A stretch of 64,000 bases of DNA, from the NCBI RefSeq assembly GCF_003946655.1, contig NZ_RHOV01000001.1, positions 62,001 through 126,000 on the forward strand, read 5' to 3'. The position numbers were made by a program, and so were the translations under genes. How positions within the stretch are numbered: position 1 is the stretch's first letter; every line of letters begins with the position of its first letter. Positions 62,487-64,000 of the stretch are shown here, piece by piece. This DNA is from Lapidilactobacillus achengensis. Its GTDB lineage: Bacteria; Bacillota; Bacilli; Lactobacillales; Lactobacillaceae. Below the pieces are notes generated by a model that saw only the letters and a program-made list of their open reading frames with translations, ran no database searches and was not told the DNA's origin.

Positions 62487-63107
62487 CTAATTGAATTTAG
62501 CTTTATACTTCTGGAGGTCGGTAGCGTTGGTAATGTGCCGCTTTTGCCAATCCAATAGAATCCGATCGATGTAGCGAAGTGACCGCGCGTCGCTAAGCAC
62601 GGCCTCACGCAAGGCCAAGCGGATCAGATCCACACTGTAACGGTCGCGATTAAGCCAGTTGTCGATGGTTTCCATTTCGAATGGGGATAAGGTGCGACCA
62701 AATTCCACTTGAAATTCTTTGTAGAGTTTGCTGATCTCGGCTTGTTCCGCTTGAAATGTTTGGACCGCTTGTTGCTGATCACGTAATTGGGCGACTCGTT
62801 GAAAGAATGGCGCCACGCTATACTGATCGCGGTGCTGCTCTTGATACGTATCAGTCGTCACACTGATGAAATGTTGTTGCGTCAGTTGAGATAGAACTTG
62901 GTAAACCTCCCCCACCGGCTTTTTGACAACTAAGGCCAGTTGATCCGGACTAGGAAACTTCTCATCCCGCTGGCTATATTTAACGATTTGTAGAAAAATT
63001 GCCAACTGATGATCGTTCATACCAAGTTCGGCATAGTGATCTAAAATCAAGTTGGCAATTACCGTGTAAGAGGTTCCGACCAAATCGTTGATAGTAAATT
63101 CAGTCAT
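62487..63107 (-). CDS. dnaD: DNA replication initiation protein DnaD
   Basis: Primosome component that remodels DNA at the origin and at restarting forks. The 206-residue protein has an N-terminal winged helix (about residues 30-90, FPSPDQLALVVKKPVGEVYQVLSQL). The C-terminal DnaD/DnaB2 domain has FGRTLSPFEMETIDNWL and LREAVLSDARSLRYIDRILLDW with the YxxxIxxxW-type motif. It lies between asnS and nth, as in Bacillus and lactobacilli. Confidence 0.94.
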   Translation of the reverse strand: MTEFTINDLVGTSYTVIANLILDHYAELGMNDHQLAIFLQIVKYSQRDEKFPSPDQLALVVKKPVGEVYQVLSQLTQQHFISVTTDTYQEQHRDQYSVAPFFQRVAQLRDQQQAVQTFQAEQAEISKLYKEFQVEFGRTLSPFEMETIDNWLNRDRYSVDLIRLALREAVLSDARSLRYIDRILLDWQKRHITNATDLQKYKAKFN

Positions 63108-63162
63108 TTGATCACGGTTCCTTTTTTAAAATAGTGGCGAAATTGCCGCCTGCGCTGGTTGC

Positions 63163-64000
63163 TTACGGTTCGATCCGATTGATCATCCGAGGGAACGGAA
63201 TCGCCTCACGCAGGTGATCTAACTTGCAGATCCAAGTGATCGCCCGTTCAAAACCTAAGCCGAAGCCGGAATGAGGGGTGCTGCCGTATTTGCGTAAATC
63301 TAAATACCAATCGTAATCAGATTCCTTCAGACCAGCGTCCAAGATTCGTTGCTTTAAGACCTCGTAGTCCGTTTCCCGCTCGGAGCCGCCGATGATCTCG
63401 CCGTAACCTTCAGGCGCTAACAAATCCGCGCATAAATAAACGTCATCACGATCAGGCGCCTTCTTCATGTAAAACGGTTTGATCGCCACGGGGTAGTTGA
63501 GAACAAAGACGGGTTGGTCAAATTGATCGGATAAGAAGGTCTCGTCCGGCGCGCCAAAATCATCGCCCCATTTAATATCCGTGCCATGATCTTGCAACAT
63601 CTTGACCGCTTCATCATAGCTGATCCGCGGATAAGGCAACTTGGTATATTTCTTCAGAACTTCCGGATCGCGACCTAATAAATGTAACTCGTAGTCACAA
63701 TTATCCAACACGCTTTGCACCAGATAGGCAATATACTTCTCTTGGACCGCCAAGCTTTCCTCTTGGTGCGTGAAAGCCATTTCCGGTTCGATCATCCAAA
63801 ATTCAGTCAAGTGCCGCCGAGTCTTTGATTTCTCCGCCCGGAAAGTTGGGCCAAAGGAGAAGACCTTGCCAAACGCCTGCGCGCCAGCTTCCATGTAAAG
63901 TTGACCACTTTGGCTCAAGTAAGCGTCATGATCGAAGTAATCGATCTGGAAGAGTTCGGTTGTCCCTTCTGGCGCCGAGCCAGTTAGAATTGGGGGATCG
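63163..64000 (-). CDS. asnS: Asparagine-tRNA ligase, C-terminal part
   Basis: Class II aminoacyl-tRNA synthetase. The frame is open to the window edge, so the N-terminal OB-fold is missing. Visible are [16 protein letters not shown] at the edge, motif 2 in [25 protein letters not shown] and motif 3 in [13 protein letters not shown] near the end. AsnRS is preferred over AspRS from the EGTTELF and [12 protein letters not shown] blocks. It heads the asnS-dnaD-nth operon. Confidence 0.95.
   Translation of the reverse strand, partial: DPPILTGSAPEGTTELFQIDYFDHDAYLSQSGQLYMEAGAQAFGKVFSFGPTFRAEKSKTRRHLTEFWMIEPEMAFTHQEESLAVQEKYIAYLVQSVLDNCDYELHLLGRDPEVLKKYTKLPYPRISYDEAVKMLQDHGTDIKWGDDFGAPDETFLSDQFDQPVFVLNYPVAIKPFYMKKAPDRDDVYLCADLLAPEGYGEIIGGSERETDYEVLKQRILDAGLKESDYDWYLDLRKYGSTPHSGFGLGFERAITWICKLDHLREAIPFPRMINRIEP

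Overview
The window is low-GC Gram-positive chromosome of about 50% GC, most likely from the family Lactobacillaceae. Evidence: a type B RNase P RNA, the gene orders asnS-dnaD-nth and recU-pbp1A next to ypsA-gpsB-rnpB, a PyrR-attenuated pyr operon with the PyrK/PyrDB type of dihydroorotate dehydrogenase, pyruvate formate-lyase, oleate hydratase and DegV proteins. I do not assign a genus.

Layout. 1-8.7 kb: end of a XerC-type recombinase, hslVU, an aldose-1-epimerase-like gene, plsY on the minus strand, then parE-parC. 8.7-13.2 kb: pflB-pflA with a divergent-looking control region, then a LysR-type regulator. 13.4-17 kb: Mn-dependent pyrophosphatase, two GNAT acetyltransferases and a metallophosphoesterase, separated by AT-rich spacers with degenerate short tandem repeats. 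17.7-28.8 kb (minus strand): a complete UMP operon, pyrR1-B-C-carA-carB-pyrK-D-F-E, with an attenuator before pyrR1 and another before pyrB. 28.8-29.7 kb: two copies of a structured intergenic repeat. 29.7-35.3 kb: oleate hydratase, a DegV protein, a MarR regulator and divergent rqcH.

35.4-40.6 kb (minus strand) is the most striking part: a second pyrR followed by full-length paralogues of carA and carB whose active sites are destroyed. CarA2 lacks the catalytic Cys and His. CarB2 lacks metal ligands in both ATP-grasp halves. All three frames are open, with good ribosome sites, a strong promoter and a leader terminator, so this looks like a maintained pseudoenzyme system rather than decay. 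I propose a bicarbonate, nucleotide or UMP/PRPP sensor working with PyrR2.

40.7-53.2 kb: rluD-type synthase and lspA, fhs with an EbsA-like membrane protein, an RNase H-like protein, a nitroreductase, a second DegV protein, lipoate ligase, a CorA transporter, an rRNA methyltransferase, rnpB, gpsB and ypsA. Two more copies of the structured repeat lie here. The four copies share a three-way-junction fold with compensatory base changes, and three copies of a second covarying hairpin accompany them. 53.3-56.2 kb: recU-pbp1A. 56.5-60.9 kb: an MFS exporter and a one-module A-T-C peptide synthetase behind an AT-rich promoter region, an apparent small biosynthetic island. 61.7-64 kb: nth, dnaD and the C-terminal part of asnS, cut by the window edge.

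The genes link in places. PFL makes formate and Fhs consumes it for one-carbon metabolism. The pyr operon and the pyrR2 cassette concern the same carbamoyl-phosphate/UMP node. Oleate hydratase sits beside a fatty-acid-binding DegV protein.
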